NCBI RefSeq assembly: GCF_005780165.1
Contig: NZ_VAUV01000011.1
Location: 1 to 64,000, forward strand
Reading direction: 5' to 3'
DNA from: Phragmitibacter flavus
Lineage (GTDB): Bacteria; Verrucomicrobiota; Verrucomicrobiia; Verrucomicrobiales; Verrucomicrobiaceae
DNA: 64,000 nt
Positions 1-9,205 of this stretch are shown here, piece after piece (the first letter of the stretch is position 1; each line of letters starts with the position of its first letter). Below the pieces are notes generated by a model. The model made no database searches. It was given only the letters and a program-made list of their open reading frames with translations, and had not been told where the DNA came from. Both the position numbers and the translations under genes were made by a program.

Positions 1-97
1 AACGCCCCAGGTATTGGCAACCCATCATCATTAAGGGCTGAAGGCCCGCCCTATCGATCGATCATGAGTATCAGGAGACAGATAGATAGTCCGCCAA

Positions 98-412
98 TCA
101 ATATGAAGAGAGTTGGTCCAAAAACACCTCAAACTGCATTTCTCCATTTTTGGCCGAAACATCCCAAGGACGTTCGGTGTCAATAATGCAACGACTCCTC
201 CCATTTTCATCAATCCACTCTCGAACCACCTCACAAGCGACAACACCCGGTAGTGGGTAGCAACTCTTTGCATCCAGAATCTCAGGCGTGAACACCGCAT
301 CTTTATCGATAAATGACCACTGATGCCCAAATGCATCGATAAGGACGCATTCGACAACACTCGGCTGGTGTTCCTCAACGAATCGGACAATCTGAACAGG
401 AACGGTGTGCAT
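98..412 (-). CDS. Hypothetical protein, 104 aa
   Basis: I do not recognise this protein. It is a compact acidic soluble protein with no signal peptide or membrane segment. The start is placed at the internal ATG (MHTVPVQIV) because the eight residues ahead of it look like an unstructured in-frame extension; a start at 436 is possible. The mix of hydrophobic strands (VPVQIVRFV, VECVLIDAFG) and polar turns resembles a small alpha/beta domain, similar in feel to immunity-type or host-specific small proteins, but that is only an impression. It reads the same way as the next small gene and is 39 bases from it, so the two may be co-transcribed. Confidence 0.55.
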   Translation of the reverse strand: MHTVPVQIVRFVEEHQPSVVECVLIDAFGHQWSFIDKDAVFTPEILDAKSCYPLPGVVACEVVREWIDENGRSRCIIDTERPWDVSAKNGEMQFEVFLDQLSSY

Positions 413-451
413 GATTGTCCTACTGGTTGGTCGCAAACTAATGATTTGAAC

Positions 452-637
452 TCATTTGTTTTGAAACGACACATACACAATAACTCCGAAGGCCAGAGCA
501 GAGGCCAGCAACGAGACGCCAGACGGCGCCATCGTGAAAGACTGGACGATCCCAATTACACCGACTGCGAAACAGCCGAAAACGGCCATTCCGGGAACCG
601 CCGATAACTTGACTGATGGTTTTTGATCGCTGGACAT
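452..637 (-). CDS. Small hydrophobic membrane protein, 61 aa
   Basis: A 61-residue protein whose middle and C-terminal halves are two hydrophobic stretches (about residues 16-34 and 42-58) separated by a short SFTMAP turn, so it probably forms a two-helix membrane hairpin. The ATG at 637 is chosen since the sequence before it is polar and low in conservation features; an upstream in-frame ATG at 697 would give 81 residues. No clear Shine-Dalgarno site precedes either. It lies just upstream of the 98-412 gene on the same strand. Function unknown. Confidence 0.5.
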   Translation of the reverse strand: MSSDQKPSVKLSAVPGMAVFGCFAVGVIGIVQSFTMAPSGVSLLASALAFGVIVYVSFQNK

Positions 638-852
638 AAATGATGCGGGCTCAACGTCCTTGTCTTGTTTCTGTGAACTCTGAATGGTTTGTAGCAACCA
701 GTATAAATGGTAAGCCTATCGAAGATCAACGAATTAATCCCACCCGCCACTATCGCCTGTTGCCTCAAAAATTCTGACACCGGGGGCGGGTTGGGTGGGC
801 GGAGGAAAAAATGTCGCTGACTCAAAAAGGATGACACCGGCACCCCATACTC

Positions 853-1065
853 ATGCCGATGAGTCAAAAAGTGCAAAGCCGCAACCCCGCCGCCGCTTCA
901 TGGACCGACCTCGGCACCGACATGTTCAGCCCCTTCGTCGACACCCGTCCCATCGAAACCCCCGGTCAGCCCCAGGTCCTCGAATACCGCGCCTGCTACC
1001 TCGTCTCCGACCAGCCCACCCTCGAATGGAGCAGCGTCCTCGTCGTCACCGTAAGCCCTTCGTGA
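853..1065 (+). pseudogene. C-terminal fragment of a hypothetical protein
   Basis: The reading frame encodes about 70 residues that look like the last beta-rich segment of a longer protein: motifs WTDLGTD, SPFVDTRP, GQPQVLEYRACYL and a final VVTVSPS. This pattern resembles C-terminal beta-sandwich segments in hypothetical proteins of Verrucomicrobiota and Bacteroidota. A whole protein of this kind would be about two to three times longer, and no credible N-terminal part lies upstream, so I read it as a truncated remnant. It sits immediately before a perfect inverted repeat at 1110-1243, which may mark the rearrangement that removed the rest. The family resemblance is from memory and not tested. 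Confidence 0.4.
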
Positions 1066-1109
1066 TGTCAAACCACGCAAAACGCGTCATGTCGCGTCCC
1101 CCCCATCTG

Positions 1110-1243
1110 CGGTAGGGATGCGCTGCGTCGCGTCCCAAAAATCCCGGGGGCGGAGGCGGCACGTTAGGGACAGGATGAATGCAGGACATCCACGCCTCCT
1201 CCGCTCAATCCCATTTCGGACGCGACGCAGCGCATCCCTACCG
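1110..1243. repeat. Perfect 26-bp inverted repeat, MITE/REP-like
   Basis: The arm at 1110-1135 (begins CGGTAGGGATGCGCTG) is the exact reverse complement of 1218-1243; 82 bases separate the arms. It occupies the gene-free stretch 1066-1404 (339 bases), between a gene remnant and the end of the sulfatase gene; I see nothing else there. The long perfect pairing and intergenic position suit a palindromic repeat family or a miniature mobile element. No target-site duplication was identified. It could also fold as a transcript-end hairpin for the sulfatase gene, though no T-run follows. Confidence 0.7.
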
Positions 1244-1404
1244 TAACCAAAATCCGTCCACGGAAAAACATTTCACGGATTACAATTAGGCCCGATATCT
1301 AGAATCTGGACGTAACGCTTCACTTCTGCTGATATCGACCAAACATTTTCCCAGGTAACCGATGCCATGGCCCAATAATATCGCACCAAGAATCTACTGG
1401 TTCA

Positions 1405-4146
1405 TCAATCAGGCTGACCCCAAACTTTGGGTGTAACATAACCACCAGGTTTGTCTGCCGATTTTGGAGGCACTGCCTGTTTCGCCAATTCATCGTAACG
1501 CGCCTGGAGATCCGCCAGCTTTTCTGGATTTTCAGCAGCGAGGTTCTTATTCTCGCCAACATCTTCCGCCAAATGAAAAAGCTCTACCCCTGCTAAGGTC
1601 CGCCTTGCCTTGCGACCCCTCTGCCCTGGTTCATTCACCACCAGTTTCCAATCGCCGACTCTGATGGCTCCCCCTTGCGGGCTGGTGTTTAAAAGGATCT
1701 GTTCATGTGGGGAAGCTGCCCCTTCCGTCAGCACCGCCAATACATTCCTGCCATCCACCGGCAGCTTTTGGTCCAATGACGCCCCGCCAATTTTCAGCAG
1801 GGTCGGATAGAGATCCATAATATGAATGGGCTCCTCGATCACCGATTGCTCCTTGATCTTCCCTGGCCAGCTGGCAAAGGCCGAGACCCGCACACCCCCT
1901 TCATACACCGTTCCCTTTCCGGCCCGGAGCGGCCCATTGTCGGTCAGTTCACCAGGATTCGGACCACCATTGTCACTGGTAAAAATCACCAGCGTGTTGT
2001 CGCCAATGCCCGCATCACTTAGTGCCTCGCTGATCTTGCCCACTGCTGCATCCAGTGACGCCACCATGCCTGCATAGGTCCGGCGCTTGGGCTTCAAGTG
2101 GGCATACGGCTCCTCAAAATGCGCGGGCACTTGCAGCGGAGCATGAACCCCATTGAAGGGCACATAAAGAAACAGTGGCTTGCCAACATCGCGCTCCTTG
2201 ATCCTGCGCACAGCCTCCTCAGCAATCAAATCGGTGCTGTAACCTTCGTCATGACTTACTTGATCATTGCGATGCCAGTCAAAACCACCTTCGCGATCAT
2301 GCGTAAAATAATCGATCGCCCCATTGTAATGTCCGTATTGGTGATCAAATCCTCGCTTCGTAGGCAGATAGGCGGGCTCAAAATGACCAAGATGCCACTT
2401 GCCTGAAATCGCGGTTTCATATCCCGCCTCCTGCAAACCTTCAGAAAGCAGTCTTTCTTCCAACGGCAATCCATACTGGGCCCAAGGTCTCACCACCCCA
2501 ACCTGGAAGCCATAACGAAAGGGATAACGCCCTGTTAGAAGTGCAGCCCGTGTTGGAGAGCAGACCGGCTGAACATAAAACTGGTTCAGCTGCGCCCCGG
2601 AACGGGCCAGCTTGTCGAGGTTCGGTGTTTTGATTTCACTGCCTCTCCAACCCACGTCATACGACCCCAGATCATCGGCCACCATCACCACGATGTTCGG
2701 TCGGGCTTCATGGTTGGGTGAAGGAGCTGCAGAATCTTTTGCCGCTGCCTTCGTCTTGTTTTTGTTCTTTCTTGTCTGCCCCTGCGGTTTGGCCGGTATC
2801 TCCTCGGCATCGTTGCCCGGCAAATGGGCAGCAAGCTGTGCTTTGATCCCTGCATGCTCAGGATCGTCAGCAAGATTGGTCCACTCATAAGGATCCTTTT
2901 TCTCATCATAGAGTTCCTCATCGCCATTTTGATAACGGATGTATCGCCAATCCTCCGAACGCACGGAGTGGTTGCCTCGAAGATAAGTGGTGATCGCCGG
3001 TTTGTCCCATTTGGCTGCGGGATCGGCGAGCAGTGGACGGATGCTGTCCCCTTCCACATGTGCAGGTTTTTCGATTCCGGCAAGATCGGTCAGTGTTGGA
3101 TAAATGCTCATCAAATCCACGGTTCTCTCTGACACGCCACCCGCCTTGGTCAGCCCCGGAACCACCCAAATCAAAGGCGTCCTGGTCGACTCTTCCCACA
3201 GGGCAAACTTCCGCCAGTGACTCTTCTCGCCGAGGTGCCAGCCGTGATCGCCCCACAACACGATGATCGTGTTGTCCGCGTAGGCCGATCTGTCCAGGGC
3301 CTCCAACAAACGACCGATCTGCGCGTCCGCATACGACACCGTCGCGAGGTAAGCCTGCACCGCCTCCTTCCATCGACCCGATTCCAGCATGCTCTTGTGA
3401 TCGCCCAGAGGTTTTGCCATTTTCAAACCTGCAGGAGGCACATCATCCAAATCACCCTCTTTGGTGGGTGGCAGCTCAATCTGATCCAGTGGATGCAGAT
3501 CAAAATACTTCTTCGGCACATACCACGGCATGTGTGGCTTGTGCAGACCAATGGTCAACAAGAACGGCTTGTCATGCTTCCTGCCGAGTTGCTCGATCCC
3601 GTAATTGACGATGCCGTAGTCCTCAATGTCCTCATCTTTGGCATCCACTGCTCCGAATTTGATCCCCCCGACCCCGTCACTTCCTTCAGGCACCGGTTGT
3701 TTGCCCTTTTTGCCCTTCAAATAATCATCCCACTCTTCCTGCCGGTCAAAAGCGCCATGATAAATTTTTCCCGCACCGAGGGCTACATATCCCGACTTGC
3801 GAAAAGTGCTGACCAGCGTCTTGTCAGCATCAATGAACGGCCTCCAGTCATTGCGATTTTCATAAACGCCGGTTGTCGAAGGGCGCATGCCCGACATCAA
3901 TGCCGCCCGCGACGGATTGCAGGAAGGTGATGCCGTGTAACTGTGCTTAAAACTCACCCCACGGGCAGCCAGTTTATCAATGTTTGGCGTGATGGTTTGT
4001 TTGTTTCTTCCCAAATAACCCACCCAATGATTCAAGTCGTCCACCGCAATGAACAGCACGTTGGGTTTTTGCGCACCAACCCCCTCCGCAAATAGCGGGA
4101 GGCCGATCAACAAGAAAAAAATGGCGGAGAGGAATCGAAAGCGCAT
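1405..4146 (-). CDS. Tandem two-domain sulfatase (iduronate-2-sulfatase-like plus arylsulfatase-like)
   Basis: A secreted 913-residue protein with two complete sulfatase domains. Residues 1-25 form a signal peptide. Domain 1 (about 27-445) resembles iduronate-2-sulfatase: metal-binding VDDLNH at 35-40 and formylglycine motif CNPSR with Cys76. Domain 2 (about 482-913) is arylsulfatase-like: VADDLG at 489-494 and CSPTR with Cys529. Between them, residues 447-480 form a Lys/Ala-rich flexible linker. Each Cys would be converted to formylglycine by a sulfatase-modifying enzyme encoded elsewhere. Both active sites look intact, so the enzyme may remove two different sulfate groups from one polysaccharide. 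The start at 4146 is chosen because it opens the signal peptide. The upstream neighbour is divergent, with 194 bases between them. Confidence 0.9.
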   Translation of the reverse strand: MRFRFLSAIFFLLIGLPLFAEGVGAQKPNVLFIAVDDLNHWVGYLGRNKQTITPNIDKLAARGVSFKHSYTASPSCNPSRAALMSGMRPSTTGVYENRNDWRPFIDADKTLVSTFRKSGYVALGAGKIYHGAFDRQEEWDDYLKGKKGKQPVPEGSDGVGGIKFGAVDAKDEDIEDYGIVNYGIEQLGRKHDKPFLLTIGLHKPHMPWYVPKKYFDLHPLDQIELPPTKEGDLDDVPPAGLKMAKPLGDHKSMLESGRWKEAVQAYLATVSYADAQIGRLLEALDRSAYADNTIIVLWGDHGWHLGEKSHWRKFALWEESTRTPLIWVVPGLTKAGGVSERTVDLMSIYPTLTDLAGIEKPAHVEGDSIRPLLADPAAKWDKPAITTYLRGNHSVRSEDWRYIRYQNGDEELYDEKKDPYEWTNLADDPEHAGIKAQLAAHLPGNDAEEIPAKPQGQTRKNKNKTKAAAKDSAAPSPNHEARPNIVVMVADDLGSYDVGWRGSEIKTPNLDKLARSGAQLNQFYVQPVCSPTRAALLTGRYPFRYGFQVGVVRPWAQYGLPLEERLLSEGLQEAGYETAISGKWHLGHFEPAYLPTKRGFDHQYGHYNGAIDYFTHDREGGFDWHRNDQVSHDEGYSTDLIAEEAVRRIKERDVGKPLFLYVPFNGVHAPLQVPAHFEEPYAHLKPKRRTYAGMVASLDAAVGKISEALSDAGIGDNTLVIFTSDNGGPNPGELTDNGPLRAGKGTVYEGGVRVSAFASWPGKIKEQSVIEEPIHIMDLYPTLLKIGGASLDQKLPVDGRNVLAVLTEGAASPHEQILLNTSPQGGAIRVGDWKLVVNEPGQRGRKARRTLAGVELFHLAEDVGENKNLAAENPEKLADLQARYDELAKQAVPPKSADKPGGYVTPKVWGQPD

Positions 4147-4340
4147 GGCGGCTGAATAACGATCAAAAACCAAACATCCTTCATCACAATGGAGCATTGT
4201 GAGAATTCGGATCGGCCTGGCCAACCCCCGCATTCGCCGACGCCTGTGCAGTGACATTGCTTGCAAGACTCTCCAAACCATAGCCTCACGTTTTCTTTCG
4301 TGCTAGTGATGGCCAATCCATCACAGAACAACCGAATCAC

Positions 4341-5600
4341 ATGCCTGCCTCCTTTTCACTCACCCGCCGCGCTGCCCTGGCTGGACTCTTCACGGCTGCC
4401 GCGACTCCAGGTTCGATGCTGCATGCGGCTGAGGTTGCGGCGACCATGGATGAACTGGCAAAGATTGCGGATGCACCGGTGTTGCAGCTCGATTTCATCA
4501 AGCAACCAGTGGTGGTGGAGTCCATCGAACTGCTGCGGAATGGCAAACACTGGCTGCTGCGCACGCGCTCGAAGGACGGACTGGAGGTCATCACGGTGCC
4601 ACATCAAGATAAAATGGCGCTCGCGTGGCCGCTGCTTCTCAAAACGGTGATTCCCGCGTTTATCGGCAAGGATGCGCGGAAACTTGAGGAACTGCAATGG
4701 CAGGCCTACCGCTCGGGCAGCAGCTACAAGATGCAGGGCATGTTGTTGTGGATCGCCCACATGGCCGTCGAGACGGCGCTGCTCGAACTGATGGGACGCG
4801 CCAGCGGCAGGCCGGTGGCCGATTTTTTTGGCGGCAGGAAGCAAAGCGACATCGCGGTGTATTATGCCAGCGGGAACCGCGGCAACACGCCCGCCCAGGA
4901 GATTGAGCACCTGCAGAAACTCGTCGCTGATTCCGGCGTCAAGGCGCTCAAGTTTCGACTGGGTGCCCGCATGAGCCGCAATGCGGATGCACCGCCGAAT
5001 CGCAGCGAGCAGCTCATCCCGCTGGTGCGCGAGAGTTTTGGCGATGCTTTCACGCTCTATGCCGATGCCAACAGCAGCTATCGCGACGCGAAAGAGGCCA
5101 TCCGCATTGGCCGCATCATGGAGGAACATCGCTATGCTTTCTTCGAGGAGCCCTGCGAGTTTGACGATCTCTGGAGCACCAAGCAGGTCGCCGATGCCCT
5201 CACCATGCCGGTCGCCATTGGTGAGCAGGAGTATTCCATGCATCGCTGGCGTTGGTGCATCGCCCATCGCGCCGCCGACATCATGCAGCCCGACCTGCAC
5301 TACGGCGGCGGTTTTATCCGGGCAACAAAGGTTGCGCGCATGGCCGCTGCAGCGGGCATGACCGTCGTTCCGCACATGAGCGGTGGTGGCCTGGGCTATC
5401 TCGATCTTGTCCATTTCGCCAGCTTCACGCCGAACATCGGCCCGCACATGGAGTTCAAAGGCAACACCGACCTCCCCGTCGTCTGCTCCACCTCCAGCTT
5501 GAAGTGTGAAAACGGCTTTGTCCGCTGCCCCGATGGTCCCGGCTTCGGAGTAGACATCGATCCCGCCTTCATCGCCAAAGCCAAGGTGGTGAATCCATAA
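4341..5600 (+). CDS. Mandelate racemase/muconate-lactonizing enzyme family protein (enolase superfamily)
   Basis: A 419-residue exported enolase-superfamily enzyme. The N-terminus has a twin-arginine-like signal (LTRRAALAG, residues 7-15) followed by an Ala-rich hydrophobic stretch. The barrel carries the expected features: a KFR pair at 204-206 in the KxK/KxR position, metal ligands Asp242 (YADAN), Glu269 (FFEEP) and Glu295 (GEQE), and His345 (VVPHMSGGG) as the likely second general base. Such enzymes abstract a proton alpha to a carboxylate and either racemise or dehydrate sugar acids. The periplasmic location and the divergent sulfatase suggest a role in carbohydrate breakdown, which is inference. 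The exact substrate cannot be read from the sequence. Confidence 0.88.
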   Translation: MPASFSLTRRAALAGLFTAAATPGSMLHAAEVAATMDELAKIADAPVLQLDFIKQPVVVESIELLRNGKHWLLRTRSKDGLEVITVPHQDKMALAWPLLLKTVIPAFIGKDARKLEELQWQAYRSGSSYKMQGMLLWIAHMAVETALLELMGRASGRPVADFFGGRKQSDIAVYYASGNRGNTPAQEIEHLQKLVADSGVKALKFRLGARMSRNADAPPNRSEQLIPLVRESFGDAFTLYADANSSYRDAKEAIRIGRIMEEHRYAFFEEPCEFDDLWSTKQVADALTMPVAIGEQEYSMHRWRWCIAHRAADIMQPDLHYGGGFIRATKVARMAAAAGMTVVPHMSGGGLGYLDLVHFASFTPNIGPHMEFKGNTDLPVVCSTSSLKCENGFVRCPDGPGFGVDIDPAFIAKAKVVNP

Positions 5601-5743
5601 ACTCCACGGACATTGTTCTCTATGTCGGTTCGGTGCCGAGGAGGGTGCCTACGCAGATTTGGATGGTGTGCGGGCATTCGTTCCGGGTGATTTGTCGAAG
5701 TCGCTGAAACTTTCCACCCTTCATCACTTTACTTTACTGCGCT

Positions 5744-6355
5744 GTGTATTCCCCACCATCCTTCAAAGTTGATGATCTTGCCACGCTGCACGCCTTCATG
5801 CGGCGGCACAGCTTTGCGACGATTGTCACTCATGATGGTGAAATTCCACACGCCACGCACATGCCGGTGTTGTTGGATGCCACCGGAGCCACCCTCGTAT
5901 CCCACATGGCGAGGGCAAATCCGCAATGGCAGCACTTCGCGGACGGGCACGAGGTGCTCGTCATTTTCACCGGTCCCCATGCCTACGTATCTCCCGCCTG
6001 GTATGCCACTGCTCCCGCCGTGCCGACGTGGAACTACACCGCCGTCCATGCTTATGGCCGTCCACGCATCGTGACTGATCACGAGTGCTTCGCAAAGATG
6101 CTGCATGATTTGATTGAGCGATATGAGAGTGGTCGGGAGAATCGCTGGCGGGGCGAATTGCCCGTCGACTTCCGCGACAAACTCATGCGCGGCATCGTTG
6201 GCATCGAGATCGAGATCACCCGTCTCGAAGGCAAATTTAAGCTCAGCCAGAACCGGCCTGAAGATGCGCCTGGTGTTATCAAGGCTCTCTCGGCGAGCAC
6301 CGACCCCATGGACCGTGAAGTGTCTGAATTGATGCAGGCTCTCGTAAAATTTTAA
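5744..6355 (+). CDS. paiB: PaiB-like FMN-binding protein
   Basis: A 203-residue cytosolic protein of the PaiB family, whose members bind FMN in a split-barrel fold and were first described in Bacillus as negative regulators of sporulation and protease genes. Supporting features are the N-terminal MYSPPSFKV opening, the HMPVLLD and HMARANPQW segments, HAYVSPAWY, VPTWNYTAVHAYG and the late GIEIEITRLEGKFKLSQNR stretch, all typical of the family. The GTG start at 5744 gives the family's usual N-terminus. It is a stand-alone gene 143 bases after the enolase-family enzyme. The role here may be an FMN-dependent reaction more than regulation. Confidence 0.88.
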   Translation: MYSPPSFKVDDLATLHAFMRRHSFATIVTHDGEIPHATHMPVLLDATGATLVSHMARANPQWQHFADGHEVLVIFTGPHAYVSPAWYATAPAVPTWNYTAVHAYGRPRIVTDHECFAKMLHDLIERYESGRENRWRGELPVDFRDKLMRGIVGIEIEITRLEGKFKLSQNRPEDAPGVIKALSASTDPMDREVSELMQALVKF

Positions 6356-6534
6356 GTTCCCCCGGATTGGTTTCCAAACGCCACGGCCCAATTTTCTTCA
6401 CTCATCGCCATCATTCATGAAATTCGTCCGCGCCCCCTTTGTCTTGTCCACGAGCTTTCAGAGCGGCACGGGCGGATGCATGTTGGGCGGACTTTTTACC
6501 CCTTCTGTTTAAAGCCTGGCAGACTCTTGCTTCC

Positions 6535-7686
6535 ATGAACCATCGCATCACTGACGAACCAGACCCTTTTCGCGAAGCGCGGAAGGCATCGCCCACTCTG
6601 CTATGTCCGTTTCAAGGAGAGACGATCCCCATGATCCTGCGACACGAGGATGTGCGACGCGCGGCGAAGGATTATTCGACTTATAGCTCGGATGCGCCCT
6701 GCCGAGTGCCGATTCCATCGGAGGAGGATGTGCGCTCGATGCGGCAGTTACCCCTGGAGATTGATCCGCCCGAACACGCTGAATATCGTGAACTTGTGGA
6801 GCCGTTCTTCCGTCGCGCCAAAGAACCGGCGGTTGCGGCGAAAGTGGAAGCTTTGATTGCGGACGCGCTGGATGACGCCCTTTGTCGCGAGTCCATTGAA
6901 GTCGTGCGCGAGTTTGCGTTGCCCGTGCAGTCGCGGGCGCTTACCCATCTCCTCAATGTGCCTGAGGCGGAGGCCGAAACGTGGATCAGTTGGGGCACCC
7001 ATGTGTTCCGCGATGGCGAAGGCAAACAAAAGGGCGCCGCACTCGAAGCTTATCTCCAGGCGCAATTCGACCTCGCCCTTGCACATCCCGGAGACGATTT
7101 TTTCAGCGCGCTGACGCGTTCCACTTTCCGCGGGCGGCCTCTTACTCGCGAGGAGATGATGGGTTTTGGCAATCTCACTTTTGCCGGTGGACGCGACACC
7201 ATTCTCAGTTCCATTTCGGGCGTCATTGGCTACATCGCCAGAAACCCAGATGCCCTGGAATTTCTGCGTGCCGATCCGAAGCGCATCATCGGCGCGAGCG
7301 AGGAGTTTTTCCGCGCCATCACCCCGCTCACGCACATCGCCCGTGTGTGTCCTTCGCACTCGGATGTCCACGGCGCAACGGTTGCAGCAGGCCAACGCGT
7401 CTCATTGGGCTGGGCCTCGGCCAATTACGACGAAACCGTTTTTGATCAACCCAACGAAGTCCGGCTCGACCGCAAACCCAACCCGCATGTCGCGTTTGGC
7501 TTCGGCACGCATCTGTGCCTCGGCGCACCGCACGCGCGATTGATCGTCCGCAGCCTGTTGAAGCTCCTCTGCGAACGGGTGGACACGATCACCGTGCTGC
7601 ACGCCACTGAACATTTGGAAAACGAAGCCCGCTATCAGCGCGCAGTGGGGTTCGAGTCTCTGACAGTGGCGTTCACCAGTGTCTGA
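6535..7686 (+). CDS. Cytochrome P450
   Basis: A soluble 383-residue bacterial P450 monooxygenase. Visible motifs are the I-helix FAGGRDT (216-222, with the Thr used in oxygen activation), the ExxR pair EFFR (257-260) and the haem-binding loop FGFGTHLCLG (321-330) with Cys328 as thiolate ligand. The start at 6535 is chosen over the in-frame position 6439 because the upstream extension has no P450 character and the DPFREAR opening is normal for class I enzymes. No ferredoxin or reductase gene is adjacent, so redox partners must be elsewhere. Substrate unknown. Some 180 bases separate it from paiB. Confidence 0.92.
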   Translation: MNHRITDEPDPFREARKASPTLLCPFQGETIPMILRHEDVRRAAKDYSTYSSDAPCRVPIPSEEDVRSMRQLPLEIDPPEHAEYRELVEPFFRRAKEPAVAAKVEALIADALDDALCRESIEVVREFALPVQSRALTHLLNVPEAEAETWISWGTHVFRDGEGKQKGAALEAYLQAQFDLALAHPGDDFFSALTRSTFRGRPLTREEMMGFGNLTFAGGRDTILSSISGVIGYIARNPDALEFLRADPKRIIGASEEFFRAITPLTHIARVCPSHSDVHGATVAAGQRVSLGWASANYDETVFDQPNEVRLDRKPNPHVAFGFGTHLCLGAPHARLIVRSLLKLLCERVDTITVLHATEHLENEARYQRAVGFESLTVAFTSV

Positions 7687-7830
7687 CACTGCTGACTCGA
7701 CCTGGTGATGCTCATTACCGTTGCGTGAATGTCCTTTTCCGTGGGATGTTCACACTGAGGAGCAGGGCAGCCATGCCGACGTTTTGTTCCAACCACACTG
7801 AATCAGCACGACCTACCGAACATCACCCGA

Positions 7831-8133
7831 TTAAAACTTATCGGGCCGCAGCACCCGCACATCACTTTCGTAGGCGACCATGGCGTATTGCTGGAACAGT
7901 TCGCCCTGAAGCCGGGCGAGCACCGTTTCCGCGACGGCAGGTTTGACGATCACTTGAAGTTGCACGTTGGCCGTTTCGGAGATGTCGGCATGGCGCTCTC
8001 CCTGACCTCCGCTGCCGTGGACCGGAAAGGCGGTGTGACCATGGGCCCCGGCCTCCCGGAGCAGTTCCACCACGCGCTCTTCGAGGATCGCCTCACACAC
8101 AATGGTGACCAGTTTCATGGGATGCATGTTCAT
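7831..8133 (-). CDS. sbtB: SbtB-like PII-family signalling protein
   Basis: A 100-residue PII-like protein. It opens with KLVTIVCEAILEERVVELL and GAHGHTAFPVHG, which matches the first strand-helix-strand of the PII fold and the region leading into the T-loop; the segment GGQGERHADIS occupies the loop position. It lies 10 bases after the SbtA-type transporter on the same strand. In cyanobacteria SbtB is a trimer that binds adenyl nucleotides and inhibits SbtA bicarbonate uptake. The C-terminal redox CGPEGC extension of many cyanobacterial SbtB proteins is absent here. ATGs at 8133, 8127 and 8118 are all possible; 8133 is the longest sensible choice. Confidence 0.8.
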   Translation of the reverse strand: MNMHPMKLVTIVCEAILEERVVELLREAGAHGHTAFPVHGSGGQGERHADISETANVQLQVIVKPAVAETVLARLQGELFQQYAMVAYESDVRVLRPDKF

Positions 8134-8143
8134 GTCAATTGAA

Positions 8144-9124
8144 TCAGGATTGAAGAAGTTTGGCCATTTCAAAAAACAGCGGAATACCGGCGGTGATGTT
8201 GAAAGGAAAGGTGATCGCAAGTGCTGCCGTCAATGAGTAAGTGGGGTTCGCCTCAGGAAGGGACAGTCGCACCGCCGCAGGTGCCGCAATGTAACTGGCA
8301 CTACCGGCAAGCACCCCCAACAGCGTGGCACCACCAACACTCAAACCAACCCAGGTGCCGAGCAGCACCCCGGCACTGCCATGAACGATCGGTGCCGTGA
8401 TCCCAAAGATCAAAAGGAAGACGCCCACCTTTCTCAGATCCCCCAACCGCCTTCCGGCAACCATGCCCATCTCCAGGAGAAAAAGCGCCAGCACCCCCTG
8501 AAAAGGCGTCACAAAAAATCCTTCCACCGAGTCCATTCCGCGCTTCCCACAGAGCGTCCCGATAATCATTGCACCAATGAGCAACAGCACCCCCTTCCCC
8601 AGCACGGCATCGCGCAGCGCATGACGCATGCTCTGGTCGGAGAAAGAAAACTTGCCGCTTAAAGCTCCCTTGCCGAGCATGACACCGACGATGATCGCGG
8701 GCGATTCCATCACCGCGAGAAATGCCGTTGCATAACTTTCGTATGGTTGATTGATGCTCTTCAGAAAGTTTGTCGCTGCGATGAAAGTCACCGCACTCAC
8801 GCTCCCATAATGGGCAGCGATGGCCCCTGAATCCGCCATGCTCAGTTTCCCCAGCTTGCGCAACGCCGGATACGTCCACAAGGGAATCAGTCCACCCAAA
8901 ATCATTGCCGCCAACGCTGGCAACCAAACGGCCCCGATCCCCGCCTCCTGGATCGCCACTCCCCCCTTGAAGCCAATGGCCGTGAGCAGATAGATCGTCA
9001 GTGTCGAATACAATGCTTCTGGAAACTTGAGATCACTTTTGGAGACCGCTGCAAAAACTCCGAGAACAAAAAACAACACCGGGGGGCTCAGCAGGTTCGA
9101 TTGAATGGCGGCAATAAATTCCAT
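8144..9124 (-). CDS. sbtA: Sodium-dependent bicarbonate transporter SbtA family
   Basis: A 326-residue polytopic inner-membrane protein made of about ten hydrophobic segments arranged as two halves. The opening (NLLSPPVLFFVLG, GVFAAVSKSDLKFPEAL, TIYLLTAIGFKGG) and the SGAIAAHYGSVSAVTF segment match the SbtA family, which imports bicarbonate with sodium in cyanobacteria and has relatives in many heterotrophs. The gene is followed at once by an SbtB-like PII protein, which supports the call. The ATG at 9124 gives the family start; an in-frame GTG at 9157 next to a GGAG-like site is an alternative. No carboxysome or RuBisCO gene is visible, so it may feed anaplerotic carboxylation or pH balance. 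Confidence 0.85.
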   Translation of the reverse strand: MEFIAAIQSNLLSPPVLFFVLGVFAAVSKSDLKFPEALYSTLTIYLLTAIGFKGGVAIQEAGIGAVWLPALAAMILGGLIPLWTYPALRKLGKLSMADSGAIAAHYGSVSAVTFIAATNFLKSINQPYESYATAFLAVMESPAIIVGVMLGKGALSGKFSFSDQSMRHALRDAVLGKGVLLLIGAMIIGTLCGKRGMDSVEGFFVTPFQGVLALFLLEMGMVAGRRLGDLRKVGVFLLIFGITAPIVHGSAGVLLGTWVGLSVGGATLLGVLAGSASYIAAPAAVRLSLPEANPTYSLTAALAITFPFNITAGIPLFFEMAKLLQS

Positions 9125-9205
9125 GATGAACTGATTTGCGCCGGAAGTTCGATTCACTCCAATTCATGTTTTGTCATTGATCGTTCGTTCTGCTAAAAGC
9201 ATGGC
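9125..9205. promoter_or_regulatory. Divergent sbtA / LysR-family promoter region
   Basis: The 81 bases between the sbtA ATG and the GTG of the LysR-type gene must contain both promoters and, by the usual LysR arrangement, the regulator's binding site. I see no unambiguous -35/-10 pair and only a loose ATTCA...TCAATGA dyad, so the operator is inferred from layout and not from a clear motif. Confidence 0.35.

Noticed and set aside
7725-7946. Short plus-strand open frame after the P450
   Set aside because: It runs into the 3' part of sbtB on the other strand and has no coherent protein character.
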